Shown piece by piece: positions 1 to 9,168 of a stretch of DNA of 35,313 nucleotides. The notes below the pieces were generated by a model that was not told where the DNA came from, ran no database searches, and worked only from the letters and a program-made list of their open reading frames with translations. Each line of letters starts with the position of its first letter. Position 1 is the first letter of the stretch. The stretch comes from Hungatella sp. UBA3147. Lineage in GTDB: Bacteria > Bacillota > Clostridia > Lachnospirales > Lachnospiraceae. Made by a program: the position numbers and the translations under genes. Location of the stretch: assembly GCA_002365025.1 (NCBI GenBank), contig DEYX01000284.1:1-35313 (forward strand), written 5' to 3'.

Positions 1-1
1 G

Positions 2-325
2 CTTACAAAATGGACGGATACGCAGATACAGGGAACCGTCACAGCTGATAAGGCCGGCCTGCTGTTTTTAAGCATTCCCTATGACAAGGGCTGGACGATC
101 AGGGTTGACGGAAAAGTTGTTGAGCCTTATAAATTATTTGATACGTTTTTAAGCGTGCATATGACTGCCGGGACCCATGATATTTCACTGGAATATATGC
201 CGGAGGGACTTAAAACAGGCGGTATCATAACGGCTGGAAGCGTGGTCTTTCTGCTGATACTTGCAGGTGTATCCTCAGGAATAGGGAAAAAGCGCAGACC
301 CATGCGGGTTCATTCTACCAATTAA
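2..325 (+). CDS. YfhO-family membrane protein, C-terminal part (5' end outside window)
   Basis: An open frame enters from the left edge and ends at TAA 323-325, giving the last 107 residues of a larger protein. The visible part has a beta-rich stretch with the motif LLFLSIPYDKGWTIRVDGK, then one hydrophobic segment near its end (IITAGSVVFLLILAGV) and a short basic tail. This arrangement is typical of the C-terminus of YfhO-type multi-spanning membrane proteins, which in Gram-positive bacteria are linked to glycosylation of wall or lipoteichoic polymers. The family assignment rests on this tail alone. Only 39 bases separate it from argH and no terminator is visible between them, so argH may be read through from here. 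Confidence 0.7.
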   Translation, partial: LTKWTDTQIQGTVTADKAGLLFLSIPYDKGWTIRVDGKVVEPYKLFDTFLSVHMTAGTHDISLEYMPEGLKTGGIITAGSVVFLLILAGVSSGIGKKRRPMRVHSTN

Positions 326-364
326 GCAGTCACAGCGATACAAAGGAAAGGAGAATTCTCAATT

Positions 365-1738
365 ATGAAACTATGGGGCGGACGCTTCACAAAAGAAACC
401 AATCAGCTGGTTCACAACTTTAATGCATCTATATCATTTGATCAAAAATTCTATCATCAGGATATTGAGGGCAGCATTGCCCATGTGAAGATGCTGGCAA
501 AACAAGGACTTCTTACGGAGGTAGATAAAGATAAAATCGTAAAAGGCCTTATGGAGATCCGGGAGGATTTAGAAAGCGGAGCCCTGGTAATAACAGGGGA
601 ACATGAAGACATTCATTCTTTCGTGGAAGCAGTATTAACGGAACGGATCGGGGCGGCTGGAAAGCGCCTTCATACCGGACGGAGCCGCAATGATCAGGTG
701 GCTCTTGACATGAAGCTGTATACCAGAGATGAGATCGATGAGCTTACCCTTTTGGTGGAAGGACTTCTCTCAGAGCTTTTAAAGCTTATGGAAGAAAATC
801 TTGACACTTACATGCCTGGATTTACCCATCTGCAAAAAGCGCAGCCAATTACCCTGGCTCACCACCTGGGGGCTTACTTTGAAATGTTTGACAGGGATCA
901 TTCCCGCCTTCATGACATTAAAAAAAGGATGAACTATTGTCCCCTTGGCTCTGGCGCTTTGGCTGGAACCACTTATCCTCTGGACCGGGAATATACGGCA
1001 GAGCTTCTGGGATTTACAGGGCCGACTCTTAACAGTATGGATTCTGTGGCCGACCGGGATTACTTAATTGAGCTTTTAAGTGCGTTATCCACCATTTCCA
1101 TGCATTTAAGCAGATTCTGTGAAGAGATCATTATCTGGAATACCAATGAATACAGGTTTGTGGAAATTGATGATTCCTACAGTACCGGAAGCAGCATCAT
1201 GCCTCAGAAAAAGAATCCGGACATCGCGGAACTGATCAGGGGAAAGACCGGCAGGGTTTACGGCGCCCTGGTGTCTCTGTTAACCACCATGAAGGGAATT
1301 CCTCTTGCCTACAACAAGGACATGCAGGAGGATAAGGAGCTTGCCTTTGATGCCATTGACACGGTAAAAGGCTGCCTTGCCCTGTTTACAGGAATGATTT
1401 CCACCATGACCTTCCGAAAGGATGTGATGGAAGCCAGCGCCAAAAACGGTTTTACCAATGCAACCGATGCGGCCGATTATCTGGTAAATCATGGAGTGGC
1501 CTTCCGGGATGCCCATGGAATCGTTGGACAGCTTGTACTTTTCTGCATAGAAAAGGGCATTGCCCTGGATGATATGAGCCTGGAAGAATATAAGGCCATC
1601 AGCCCGGTGTTCGAGGAAGATATTTATGATGCCATCAGTTTAAAAACCTGTGTGGAAAAAAGAATGATCATTGGTGCTCCTGGCCAGGAGGCAATGAAAA
1701 GAGTCATTGAAATTTATAAGAAGAAGCTAGAAAAATAG
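365..1738 (+). CDS. argH: Argininosuccinate lyase
   Basis: 457 residues, the usual length for the family. The enzyme splits argininosuccinate into arginine and fumarate, the last step of arginine synthesis, in the cytoplasm as a homotetramer. Visible signatures are the N-terminal KLWGGRF, HTGRSRNDQ near residue 100, THLQKAQP near 155, and the fumarase/aspartase-superfamily loop GSSIMPQKKNPD from about residue 275, which carries the catalytic serine. The ATG at 365 follows a GGAGA ribosome binding site. No argG or other arginine gene lies beside it, so it is a lone arg gene here. A strong two-way terminator follows directly and separates it from the convergent serine dehydratase operon. Confidence 0.97.
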   Translation: MKLWGGRFTKETNQLVHNFNASISFDQKFYHQDIEGSIAHVKMLAKQGLLTEVDKDKIVKGLMEIREDLESGALVITGEHEDIHSFVEAVLTERIGAAGKRLHTGRSRNDQVALDMKLYTRDEIDELTLLVEGLLSELLKLMEENLDTYMPGFTHLQKAQPITLAHHLGAYFEMFDRDHSRLHDIKKRMNYCPLGSGALAGTTYPLDREYTAELLGFTGPTLNSMDSVADRDYLIELLSALSTISMHLSRFCEEIIIWNTNEYRFVEIDDSYSTGSSIMPQKKNPDIAELIRGKTGRVYGALVSLLTTMKGIPLAYNKDMQEDKELAFDAIDTVKGCLALFTGMISTMTFRKDVMEASAKNGFTNATDAADYLVNHGVAFRDAHGIVGQLVLFCIEKGIALDDMSLEEYKAISPVFEEDIYDAISLKTCVEKRMIIGAPGQEAMKRVIEIYKKKLEK

Positions 1739-1744
1739 AATTAT

Positions 1745-1794
1745 AAAAAAACCGGAAAACAGCGGAAGAGTCGACCGCTGTTTTCCGGTTTTTT
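1745..1794. terminator. Bidirectional intrinsic terminator between argH and sdaAA
   Basis: CCGGAAAACAGCGG (1752-1765) pairs perfectly with CCGCTGTTTTCCGG (1775-1788) across a 9-base loop. It is flanked by a run of A on the left and T on the right, so it can end transcription from both strands. It sits between the 3' ends of the convergent argH and sdaAA genes. Confidence 0.95.
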
Positions 1795-1808
1795 ATGGTA
1801 TTCATTGC

Positions 1809-2687
1809 TTATCCGAAGATCTGCTTACGTAAGCGGCAGCCGGTAGGAGTTGCGGCCAGGCCGCCCTCGGAAGTTTCCTTTAAGGAGGTAGACATGAGGT
1901 TGCCCACCTGCTTCATGGCAAAAATAACCTCATCTGCGGGAATAGCACTTGTGATTCCGGCACAGGCAAGCTCCGAAGCAGTAAATGCATTGGCTACTCC
2001 CATGGCATTGCGCTTGATACAGGGAACCTCTACAAGACCTGCCACCGGGTCACATACCAGGCCCATGGTATTTTTCAGGGCGATGGCGCAGCTGTCGGAA
2101 ACCATCTGGGGCGTTCCGCCAAAGATTTCCGTAAGAGCTGCAGCAGCCATGGCGGACGCAGATCCCACCTCGGCCTGGCACCCGCCTTCCGCTCCGGCGA
2201 TGCTGGCGCATTTGGCGATGACCATGCCAATGGCCGATGCAGTGAACAGGGACATGATGATATCATGCTTTGGCAAATCAAATTCATCCATAACGGAAAT
2301 GAGAGCTGCCGGAATGACACCGCAGGAGCCGGCTGTAGGAGCCGCCACGATCTGCCCCATGCAGGAATTGTATTCCGTCACGGCAAGAGCCATGCTAATG
2401 GCATTGCCAAGGAGATGGCCGTAATGGTTTTTTCCTTCCTCTACCGCCTTTTTTAATTTGGCGGCAGCGCCCCCGGAAAGTCCGCTGGAAGAACGGAGGG
2501 ATTCATCCATGCCGTTTAACACAGACTGCCTCATAACCTCAAAACTGCTTTCCATGGTGGAGTAGACATCTTCCGGACTGGTCTCCATATCCTCGGCCTG
2601 CTGCTCTAGCACAATTTCCGATATTTTTTTATTGGAAGATGAAGCGGCGGCTACAAGCTCTTCCACGGAATTATATTTTAATTGCAT
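1809..2687 (-). CDS. sdaAA: L-serine dehydratase, iron-sulfur-dependent, alpha subunit
   Basis: 292 residues, normal for the alpha subunit of the two-subunit Fe-S serine dehydratase of Gram-positive bacteria. With the beta subunit it deaminates L-serine to pyruvate and ammonia. Motifs include PTAGSCGVIPAAL, AGAEGGCQAEVGSA and the C-rich stretch DSCAIAL...GLVCDPVAGLVEVPC, whose cysteines are expected to hold the oxygen-sensitive 4Fe-4S cluster. The start follows a perfect AGGAGG. It lies 13 bases after sdaAB and shares its transcript. An overlapping frame on the plus strand (1795-2424) is a shadow. Confidence 0.96.
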   Translation of the reverse strand: MQLKYNSVEELVAAASSSNKKISEIVLEQQAEDMETSPEDVYSTMESSFEVMRQSVLNGMDESLRSSSGLSGGAAAKLKKAVEEGKNHYGHLLGNAISMALAVTEYNSCMGQIVAAPTAGSCGVIPAALISVMDEFDLPKHDIIMSLFTASAIGMVIAKCASIAGAEGGCQAEVGSASAMAAAALTEIFGGTPQMVSDSCAIALKNTMGLVCDPVAGLVEVPCIKRNAMGVANAFTASELACAGITSAIPADEVIFAMKQVGNLMSTSLKETSEGGLAATPTGCRLRKQIFG

Positions 2688-2700
2688 AGGTTCCTCCTGG

Positions 2701-3360
2701 TCAGTTTAATTTTAACAAAATCGTGTTGTATACATAAGGGATGGTTTGGATCTGGGAGACCAGGGACTGGTCAAAGTCAGAATCCATTTCAATGGTCATG
2801 ATGGCAAGTCCGCGTTTTTCCTGCCTGTTTAAGCGGAAATTGCAGATGTTGGCATTGCCTACGGCCACCAGGTTCGTTACATGAGCAATGATTCCGGGAA
2901 CATCCTGATGCATGACGATCAGGGAGGTATTCTGCCCGGTAAAATAAACCTCCATGTCATTTACCTTGTTTATGACGATGTTGCCGCCTCCCACTGACGC
3001 TCCCTGGACGGAGATGGTACTGCCCTGATCTGAGGTAAGGGTGACTAACGCCGTGTTTGGATGGGCATTCTCAATGGTTCCGGTGTGGATCGTGATGGAT
3101 ATCCCTTGTTTCTTGGCCGTTTCAAGGCTTGTTCGGATTCCCGGGTCCCATGGGTCCAGTTTTAAAATTCCGCCTACAATGGCTTTGTCAGTACCGTGCC
3201 CTTTATAGGTTTTTGCAAAGGAGCCGTGAAACAGGATATCTGCTTTTGCAACAGGAGCGCCTAAAAGCAGGGCAGCAGTTTTACCGATGCGGGCAGCGCC
3301 GGCCGTATGGGAGCTGGAAGGCCCGATCATAACAGGCCCGATAATATCAAATACATTCAT
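2701..3360 (-). CDS. sdaAB: L-serine dehydratase, iron-sulfur-dependent, beta subunit
   Basis: 219 residues, standard length. The N-terminus MNVFDIIGPVMIGPSSSHTAGA is the hallmark of the beta domain, and the last 75 or so residues (from TSLIVMHQDVPGIIAHVTN) form an ACT-like regulatory domain. It pairs with the alpha subunit encoded just downstream to deaminate serine. A GGAG site lies 7 bases before the ATG. The gene follows the PHP phosphatase by 39 bases with no terminator between them, so PHP-sdaAB-sdaAA is probably one leftward transcript. Confidence 0.96.
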   Translation of the reverse strand: MNVFDIIGPVMIGPSSSHTAGAARIGKTAALLLGAPVAKADILFHGSFAKTYKGHGTDKAIVGGILKLDPWDPGIRTSLETAKKQGISITIHTGTIENAHPNTALVTLTSDQGSTISVQGASVGGGNIVINKVNDMEVYFTGQNTSLIVMHQDVPGIIAHVTNLVAVGNANICNFRLNRQEKRGLAIMTIEMDSDFDQSLVSQIQTIPYVYNTILLKLN

Positions 3361-3399
3361 GGCAATTCTCCAATTCCAAGTATAGTTTCTCTCATTTGT

Positions 3400-4197
3400 T
3401 TACAGGGGTTTGAATTCCGGTTTTCGTCCGCGGAACTCCGTATAATAGGAAAATCCGCATTGCTTAAGAAGTTCACCCGCTGTCTGAAAGTCTGCTCCTA
3501 AATCTTCCGGTATATGGGCGTCGGAACCGATGGTTATGATCTCCCCGCCTAATTCCTTATAGCGCTTTAAAATACCGGCACATGGGTTTGGCTGTCCGAT
3601 TCCTTTCCGGAAACCGGCTGTATTACATTCAATTCCTTTGCCCCGCTCGATAATCGCTCTTAAAATGTCATCTAAAATATCCTTGTATACTTCGTAGCTG
3701 TAGTAACGAGCTTTATTCGGGCCATAACGGACGATGTAGTCGATATGGCCTGCTACGTCATAGTTGTCAATATTTTTCACATTATCCAGTGTGGCCTGGA
3801 AATACTGAAGATATGCTTTCTGCTCCTTTCTTCCTTTGAAAAACTCCGGATAAGCAGGATCTTTTCTGTTAATAAAGTGGGTGGAGCCGATGACAAAATC
3901 AAAGGGATAGCTTGATAACAATTCCCTGTAGTATTCTATTAAATGGGTCTGAAGTCCCAGTTCGATCCCTATGCGAAGGTCGATGCGGTCTTTGTATTCT
4001 TCCCTTAGGGCAGACATTGCTTCAAAATACTGGTCCGCCTGAAGGGTAAAATCGATGACAGAGTCCACGTCATAATCGTGGTGGTCCGTAACACAAAGGG
4101 AAGTCATTCCAAGGCTTATGGCCCGTTCCAATTGGATCCGCATTGGGGTTTTGGAGTCTCCTGAAAAATTTGTATGAAAATGATAATCTGGCAGCAT
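3400..4197 (-). CDS. PHP-domain histidinol-phosphatase (HisJ/HisK type)
   Basis: 265 residues, the usual size of HisJ-type histidinol-phosphatases, which dephosphorylate L-histidinol phosphate in histidine synthesis. The PHP metal-binding motifs occur in order: HFHTNFS near residue 6, TDHHDY near 40, IELG near 98, GSTHF near 124, GHIDY near 156, NTAG near 195 and GSDAH near 224. No other his gene is nearby. It is instead the first gene of the serine dehydratase transcript, so the true substrate could be another phosphoester. The ATG has an AAAGGAG site upstream. Confidence 0.85.
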   Translation of the reverse strand: MLPDYHFHTNFSGDSKTPMRIQLERAISLGMTSLCVTDHHDYDVDSVIDFTLQADQYFEAMSALREEYKDRIDLRIGIELGLQTHLIEYYRELLSSYPFDFVIGSTHFINRKDPAYPEFFKGRKEQKAYLQYFQATLDNVKNIDNYDVAGHIDYIVRYGPNKARYYSYEVYKDILDDILRAIIERGKGIECNTAGFRKGIGQPNPCAGILKRYKELGGEIITIGSDAHIPEDLGADFQTAGELLKQCGFSYYTEFRGRKPEFKPL

Positions 4198-4224
4198 GGG
4201 GTTCTCCTTTCACAAATTAAATTT

Positions 4225-4253
4225 ATTATAATCAATCTAAGGGAGAAAAGCAA
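4225..4253 (-). promoter_or_regulatory. Sigma-A-type promoter of the PHP-sdaAB-sdaAA operon
   Basis: On the minus strand, TTGCTT (4253-4248) is followed after exactly 17 bases by a consensus TATAAT (4230-4225). It lies 28 bases upstream of the PHP gene start. Confidence 0.75.
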
Positions 4254-4384
4254 CGCAGGGAAACGGAGTTTTTATGGAAAGGAATCTGACAAAGTAAAAA
4301 AAATCACCTTTTCAGCAAAATAATTAAATTTAGTATTTCATTTACCTGGGATATACTTTAAGGAAACTGCCGGTATGATTTCTT

Positions 4385-4413
4385 TTGACAACCCCTGCCA
4401 AACTCGCTAGAAT
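4385..4413 (+). promoter_or_regulatory. Sigma-A-type promoter of the YesM/YesN-type two-component operon
   Basis: A consensus TTGACA (4385-4390), a 17-base spacer and TAGAAT (4408-4413) lie 33 bases before the sensor kinase start. Confidence 0.8.
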
Positions 4414-4446
4414 AAGGGTGAAAATAATATAAATGGGGAGGCTGCT

Positions 4447-6186
4447 ATGGCTGGTCTGATGGATGCATGGAAGAATATGAGGATTAAGACAAAGATCCTG
4501 ATTATGTATTTAACGGTCGTATTATTATCCTTTGTAATCACCTTTTCGGTCATATCTGTCATTAACAGCTCCTACACGAAACGAGAAATTCTGGGAGCAG
4601 GCACTCAGACGGTCAGCGCCCTTAAGGGGAATTTGTCCCTGATCTTCGATAATGTGACCCAGTTCTCAAACCTGATCTATTTTGATAGAAATGTTCAGGA
4701 AGCTTTAAGAAATGTAGATAACAGAGCCATTGATCCGTCGATCCAGAAAACCATTAAGCAGAGTCTGGTGAATATGATCCTTTCAGGAGAGTATATTTCC
4801 AGCGTTCTGATTATGGATTCCTATCATAATGTGTACAGCTCCTATAAAAAGACACCCAAGGGGATTTACGGAGAAAAGATTCTGGAGTCTGAGTGGTACC
4901 GGAACTTAAGTGAGCACAGGGGAAACGGTTTTTTTATGAAAGGCAGCGAGGGGGTCATTGAATTCTATGGAGACACCCCTTATATTACCTATATCCGGGA
5001 AATCCGGGATGAAAATACATATAAGCCTTTGGCAATCCTGCTGGTTACGGTCAATGAGGAAACAATACGCAATTACCTTAATGGGGTCAGCAATTCCAGT
5101 GACAGTGATTTTTATATCCTGGGCGATGAGAATGAATACGTTGTGGCCCCTGGGAATCCCGGACAGCGGAACGGTGAAAACCGGCTGGTGATCACCCAGG
5201 ACATCGGCATAGAAAACTGGAAGCTGGCCGGATCCTTTCAACTGGATAATATGACAGCCATGGCGCCCTACTATTCCACCGTTATCCTGCTGATCATGTG
5301 TATGAACGTTGCTTTTGTCTTTATATGCTCGGTCATGCTCACCCGTTTTATCTTCCATCCCCTGTTAAAGGTGGAAAAGCATATGATGCTTGTGGAAAAA
5401 GGCCAGTTTGATGAAATGGAGGTGGACCGGCAGAAAGATGAGATCAATAATCTGAAGCGGGTATTTAATCATATGGCAAGATCCATAAAAAACCTGATCC
5501 AAAAGGTGAAGGAAGAAGAGCAGATCATTGCAAAGGTAGAACTGGATCTGCTTCAGGCCCAGATTAACCCTCATTTCTTGTACAATACCCTTGATGCGGT
5601 ATCCGCTCTTGCTCTCATGCGGGATTATGATAATTGCTTTAAAATGACTCAGGCACTGGGAAGCTTTTACAGGAACAGCTTAAACAGCGGATTGGATTTT
5701 ATTACGGTAAAGGATGAAATAAGCTGCATACAAAGCTACTTAACCATCTTAAATATCCGCTATGACAATGAAATAAAGGTAGAGGTGGATGTAGAAGAAG
5801 AGGTGAAGGACTGCAGGATATTAAAGCTGCTTTTACAGCCTTTGGTGGAAAACGCCGTCCATCATGGAATCAAGCCAAGGGAAGGAAAAGGAACCGTTTC
5901 CATCAAGGCCTTTTCCGATGAGGATGAAATTATTTTTCTGGTGTCTGATGACGGAGTCGGCATGAGCGAGGAAAAGATAGAAGAAATTATGGAAGGCAGG
6001 ACAGTGACCGGTAAGTCAGGATTCGGCCTTTATAACCTGATGCAGCGGATCACCCTCTACCATGGGATCAGGCAGCCGGTTCTTATCCATAGTGAAATCG
6101 GAAATGGAACGGAAATAGCAGTAAGAGTAAAGCGAATGGATGCTAAGGGGGTGGAACATGGAGATCAAGGTACTGATTGTGGATGA
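4447..6186 (+). CDS. Sensor histidine kinase, YesM type
   Basis: 579 residues. A membrane segment near residues 16-38, an extracellular sensing region of about 235 residues, a second membrane segment near 276-300 and a HAMP region are followed by the His_kinase/YesM core. That core contains LLQAQINPHFLYNT with phosphoacceptor His376, the N-box LVENAVHHGIKPREG, the G-box VSDDGVGMS and GFGLYNLMQR. This class typically senses sugars or binding-protein signals and phosphorylates an AraC-type regulator. The ATG follows GGGGAGG. Its end overlaps the response regulator start by 29 bases, so the two are co-translated. The sugar ABC cassette just downstream is the likely target. Confidence 0.93.
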   Translation: MAGLMDAWKNMRIKTKILIMYLTVVLLSFVITFSVISVINSSYTKREILGAGTQTVSALKGNLSLIFDNVTQFSNLIYFDRNVQEALRNVDNRAIDPSIQKTIKQSLVNMILSGEYISSVLIMDSYHNVYSSYKKTPKGIYGEKILESEWYRNLSEHRGNGFFMKGSEGVIEFYGDTPYITYIREIRDENTYKPLAILLVTVNEETIRNYLNGVSNSSDSDFYILGDENEYVVAPGNPGQRNGENRLVITQDIGIENWKLAGSFQLDNMTAMAPYYSTVILLIMCMNVAFVFICSVMLTRFIFHPLLKVEKHMMLVEKGQFDEMEVDRQKDEINNLKRVFNHMARSIKNLIQKVKEEEQIIAKVELDLLQAQINPHFLYNTLDAVSALALMRDYDNCFKMTQALGSFYRNSLNSGLDFITVKDEISCIQSYLTILNIRYDNEIKVEVDVEEEVKDCRILKLLLQPLVENAVHHGIKPREGKGTVSIKAFSDEDEIIFLVSDDGVGMSEEKIEEIMEGRTVTGKSGFGLYNLMQRITLYHGIRQPVLIHSEIGNGTEIAVRVKRMDAKGVEHGDQGTDCG

Positions 6187-7726
6187 TGAAAAACTGGAAC
6201 GTGTACTGATCAAACGTGGGTTTCCCTGGAAAGATCATGGTTTTTCAGTCATTGGAGAGGCTTCCTCCGGTACGGAAGCATTGGAATTTATAAAATACAG
6301 AAAGCCGGAGTTGATTTTAACGGATATCAATATGCCCCATATGGATGGTCTGGAGCTGGCAGAACATATTCAAGCATTGGATGAAAACATTCATGTAATC
6401 ATGATCACAGGATACCGGGAATTTGAATACGCAAGGCGGGCGGTAAAGCTGGGGGTAGAGGATTTTCTGTTAAAGCCCATTGATATGAATGAACTGAAGG
6501 AAATTGCTCTTAAGATCAGGGGGAAAATCATAAAGGAAAAGGACCTCCGCAAGGAGGTGGAGATGTTAAAGCAGAGTGTGTCCGCCGACCAGGACATTTT
6601 AATAGAAAGCTTCTTTCAGCGGCTGGTGGAAAAACGGACCAGTGAGGAGGAAGCAGAAAAAAAGCTTCCTGCCTATGGCTGTGAAGCGCTGTTAGAAGGG
6701 TGCTGCTGCCTAAACCTCCACTTAAAAGAGGACCGGTCAGGGGAAGCAGACGGGAGCCTCCATAAAAGGACCATGGAACTCCTTGGCAGGGATCCCATAG
6801 ACGGGACCATATCTTTTCTTCACTATATGAAAAATATCATCTTGTTTTGTACGGTCAGGCGAGTAAAGGACAGCGGGGAAATCGCACGGCAAATCCATCA
6901 AAGGCTGAGGGAAAACAACATTGATTCCACCATTGGCATCAGCCGCAGCCATGAGGGCTATGAGGGAATTGCAGAAGCATTTGCCGAATCGGAACATGCC
7001 CTCAGCGCATCGGTGCTTTTAGGGAATAACCGGATTATCACATACGAAGAATATATGCATATTATGGAAAAAAATCCGGATAAGCTGTCCTTTGACTGGG
7101 AGGACTTCCTATTTTCCCTGACCAATGGAATTTCCGACAGGATATCTGCTGCAATCGAGGATTATGTGGAAGGAGTCAGGAATTCAAGGGTAACGGAAGT
7201 GGAATATTTAAGGCTTACGGTTATGGATTTAATGTCCAAGGCCGGAAGCACCCTTAATAAGTATGGGGTCAGTTTGGAACAGCTCATAGGAGAAGACCGT
7301 CTGTATGAATCCATACAATCCATACAGACGGTGGAAGAGTGCCGGCCGTTTCTGGATGAATCCATCCATATGATTTTGAATTATCATAACAGCAGGAAAT
7401 CAAAGCAGGGAAATAAGGTGGTAAATGAGGCCCTGGAATATATCGATAAAAACTTTTGCGATCCTGCTCTTACTCTTAAATCCGTAGCGTCGGCTGTTTT
7501 TTCCAATGAAAGCTATTTAAGCAGGGTATTTAAAAAAGAGGCAGGACAGAGCCTGATTGAATATGTTCTGAAAAAAAGAATTGAAGAGAGCATCCGCCTT
7601 CTTAATACAACGGATTATAAAGTATACGAAATAGCAGAAAAGGTGGGATTCCGGGATTCCCATTACTTTGGCATCTGCTTTAAAAAGCATGTGGGAGTAA
7701 CCGTTAAGGAGTATAAGCAAAGGTAG
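6158..7726 (+). CDS. Response regulator, YesN type (REC + AraC HTH)
   Basis: 522 residues from the ATG at 6158, chosen because it follows a GGGGGTGG site and begins MEIKVLIVDDEK; an upstream in-frame start at 6140 would add six unsupported residues. The REC domain (1-120) has the acidic pair at residues 9-10, phosphoacceptor Asp56 in LILTDINMPHMDG and the lysine of LLKPID. A long central region precedes a C-terminal AraC double HTH, with FSNESYLSRVFKKEAGQS and GFRDSHYFGICFKKHVGVT. It is the partner of the overlapping kinase and probably activates the neighbouring sugar-binding protein promoter. The middle of the gene carries a perfect 12-bp inverted repeat (7296-7332). Confidence 0.93.
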   Translation: MEIKVLIVDDEKLERVLIKRGFPWKDHGFSVIGEASSGTEALEFIKYRKPELILTDINMPHMDGLELAEHIQALDENIHVIMITGYREFEYARRAVKLGVEDFLLKPIDMNELKEIALKIRGKIIKEKDLRKEVEMLKQSVSADQDILIESFFQRLVEKRTSEEEAEKKLPAYGCEALLEGCCCLNLHLKEDRSGEADGSLHKRTMELLGRDPIDGTISFLHYMKNIILFCTVRRVKDSGEIARQIHQRLRENNIDSTIGISRSHEGYEGIAEAFAESEHALSASVLLGNNRIITYEEYMHIMEKNPDKLSFDWEDFLFSLTNGISDRISAAIEDYVEGVRNSRVTEVEYLRLTVMDLMSKAGSTLNKYGVSLEQLIGEDRLYESIQSIQTVEECRPFLDESIHMILNYHNSRKSKQGNKVVNEALEYIDKNFCDPALTLKSVASAVFSNESYLSRVFKKEAGQSLIEYVLKKRIEESIRLLNTTDYKVYEIAEKVGFRDSHYFGICFKKHVGVTVKEYKQR

Positions 7727-7760
7727 TAAAATTTCTAACCTTTTGGGTCAAAATATTTAA

Positions 7761-7789
7761 TTGAGTAAAAAAAAGAGTTTCGCTATACT
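7761..7789 (+). promoter_or_regulatory. Promoter of the sugar ABC transporter operon
   Basis: TTGAGT (7761-7766), a 17-base spacer that begins with eight A, and TATACT (7784-7789) lie 40 bases before the binding-protein start. The spacing is ideal and the -35 is weak, as expected for a promoter needing an AraC-type activator. Regulation by the adjacent regulator is inferred. Confidence 0.7.
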
Positions 7790-7829
7790 GATATCAGAAG
7801 GAAACAAAGAAACCCAGGAGGAGATTGAG

Positions 7830-9155
7830 ATGAAAAAAAGTTTATTAAAAAGAGTTTTGGCCGTGGCACTTACGGTAGCTCTGGCAGCAGGTATGACAGG
7901 CTGTGGAAGCAAAGGAAGTGCGGCTCCGGCAAACGCCGGCAGTTCAGGGGAGGGAAAGACGGAAAAGACTGTTTTAAATGTCTGGCACCAGTGGTCCAAT
8001 GATACCAATGAACTAAAGAAAAAATATGACGAGGCGGTTGCCGCTTACTTGGCGGAAAACCCCAATGTGGAAATCAACACCCAGACCCTGGATACGGAGG
8101 CTTATAAGACAAAGATATCCGCAGAGTTTGCAGGAGATGCAAAAGGAATTGATGTGTTCTATTACTGGGGGGCAGGAACCGCAAGAAAGATGATCAATGC
8201 GGATAAGCTCCTTCCTCTGGATTCTTATATCACAGATGATATTAAGGGAAAACTTCTGGAGGGCTCTACAGCAGCATTTGAATACAATGGAAAAACCTAT
8301 TCTCTTCCTTCCTTTTCCTGGTACATGACCTTATACTGCAATAAGGCCTTATTTGATCAGGCAGGAGCAGAGCTTCCGGATACATACGACAAACTGGTAT
8401 CCGCAGTTGAAAAGCTGAAGGCTCTTGATGGGGTGACCCCTCTGGCTTCCGGCGCAAAGGATGGCTGGAATGCGGCATTCATCTATCAGGCACTGGCACT
8501 GCGGACCGTAGGGGCAGAGGGAATCAACAAGATGCTCTCCGGCCAGGCTCCCTTTGAAGGAGAGGGCTATGCAGAAGCGGCTGATATGGTACAGGAATTA
8601 TACAGGAAGGGGGCATTTGGGGCCAATCCTCTGGAGCAGGGCAATGATGATGCCAATGCAGCTTTTGGAACTGGAAGGGCAGCCATGAGGCTTATGGGAA
8701 GCTGGTTTGCAAATGGCATTTATACAGATAAGGCCGTCACCATCAATCCGGAGGATGTGGTGGCAATGAAAATCCCCATGATTACCGGTAAAGGAAATGA
8801 AACCGATTATTGCGGCGGATTCGTAGAATCCTTCTGGGTAAATAAGAGCACGAAGAGTCCGGATGAGGCTGCTAAATTCGCTATCTACATAAACGAAAAG
8901 ATGGGTGAAGCTGCTTATGAGTCAGGCTCAGGGTTCAGCGGTTGGAAAACAGAGGTGGATGAAAAAGGCTTAAATCCTCTTTTTGTACAGATCAAGGATC
9001 TCCTTTCCCAAGGAAAGACCTCAGTCCTTGCATGGGATACCTCTCTTGATGCGGAACCTGCCACCATTCATAATGAACAAGTGCAGACCCTGTTCGCTCC
9101 AGGTGCCGATACAGGTGAGTTTATAAAGGAACATGAAGCAGCTATTAATAAGTAA
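7830..9155 (+). CDS. Sugar ABC transporter substrate-binding lipoprotein
   Basis: 441 residues from the ATG at 7830, which follows CCCAGGAGGAG; an earlier in-frame TTG at 7761 is really the promoter -35. The N-terminus is a lipoprotein signal with basic residues, a hydrophobic core and lipobox MTGC, lipidated at Cys25, then a low-complexity Gly/Ser linker. The mature part starts VLNVWHQWSND and fits family 1 extracellular solute-binding proteins (MalE/UgpB-like). It is the external sugar receptor of the transporter and the first gene of its operon. The exact sugar cannot be told from sequence. Confidence 0.93.
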   Translation: MKKSLLKRVLAVALTVALAAGMTGCGSKGSAAPANAGSSGEGKTEKTVLNVWHQWSNDTNELKKKYDEAVAAYLAENPNVEINTQTLDTEAYKTKISAEFAGDAKGIDVFYYWGAGTARKMINADKLLPLDSYITDDIKGKLLEGSTAAFEYNGKTYSLPSFSWYMTLYCNKALFDQAGAELPDTYDKLVSAVEKLKALDGVTPLASGAKDGWNAAFIYQALALRTVGAEGINKMLSGQAPFEGEGYAEAADMVQELYRKGAFGANPLEQGNDDANAAFGTGRAAMRLMGSWFANGIYTDKAVTINPEDVVAMKIPMITGKGNETDYCGGFVESFWVNKSTKSPDEAAKFAIYINEKMGEAAYESGSGFSGWKTEVDEKGLNPLFVQIKDLLSQGKTSVLAWDTSLDAEPATIHNEQVQTLFAPGADTGEFIKEHEAAINK

Positions 9156-9168
9156 GTAAGAGCAAAGG

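Noticed and set aside
1795..2424. 209-residue open frame on the plus strand
   Set aside because: It lies opposite sdaAA, starts inside the terminator tail without a ribosome binding site, and its product has low-complexity Ala/Met composition typical of an antisense shadow.
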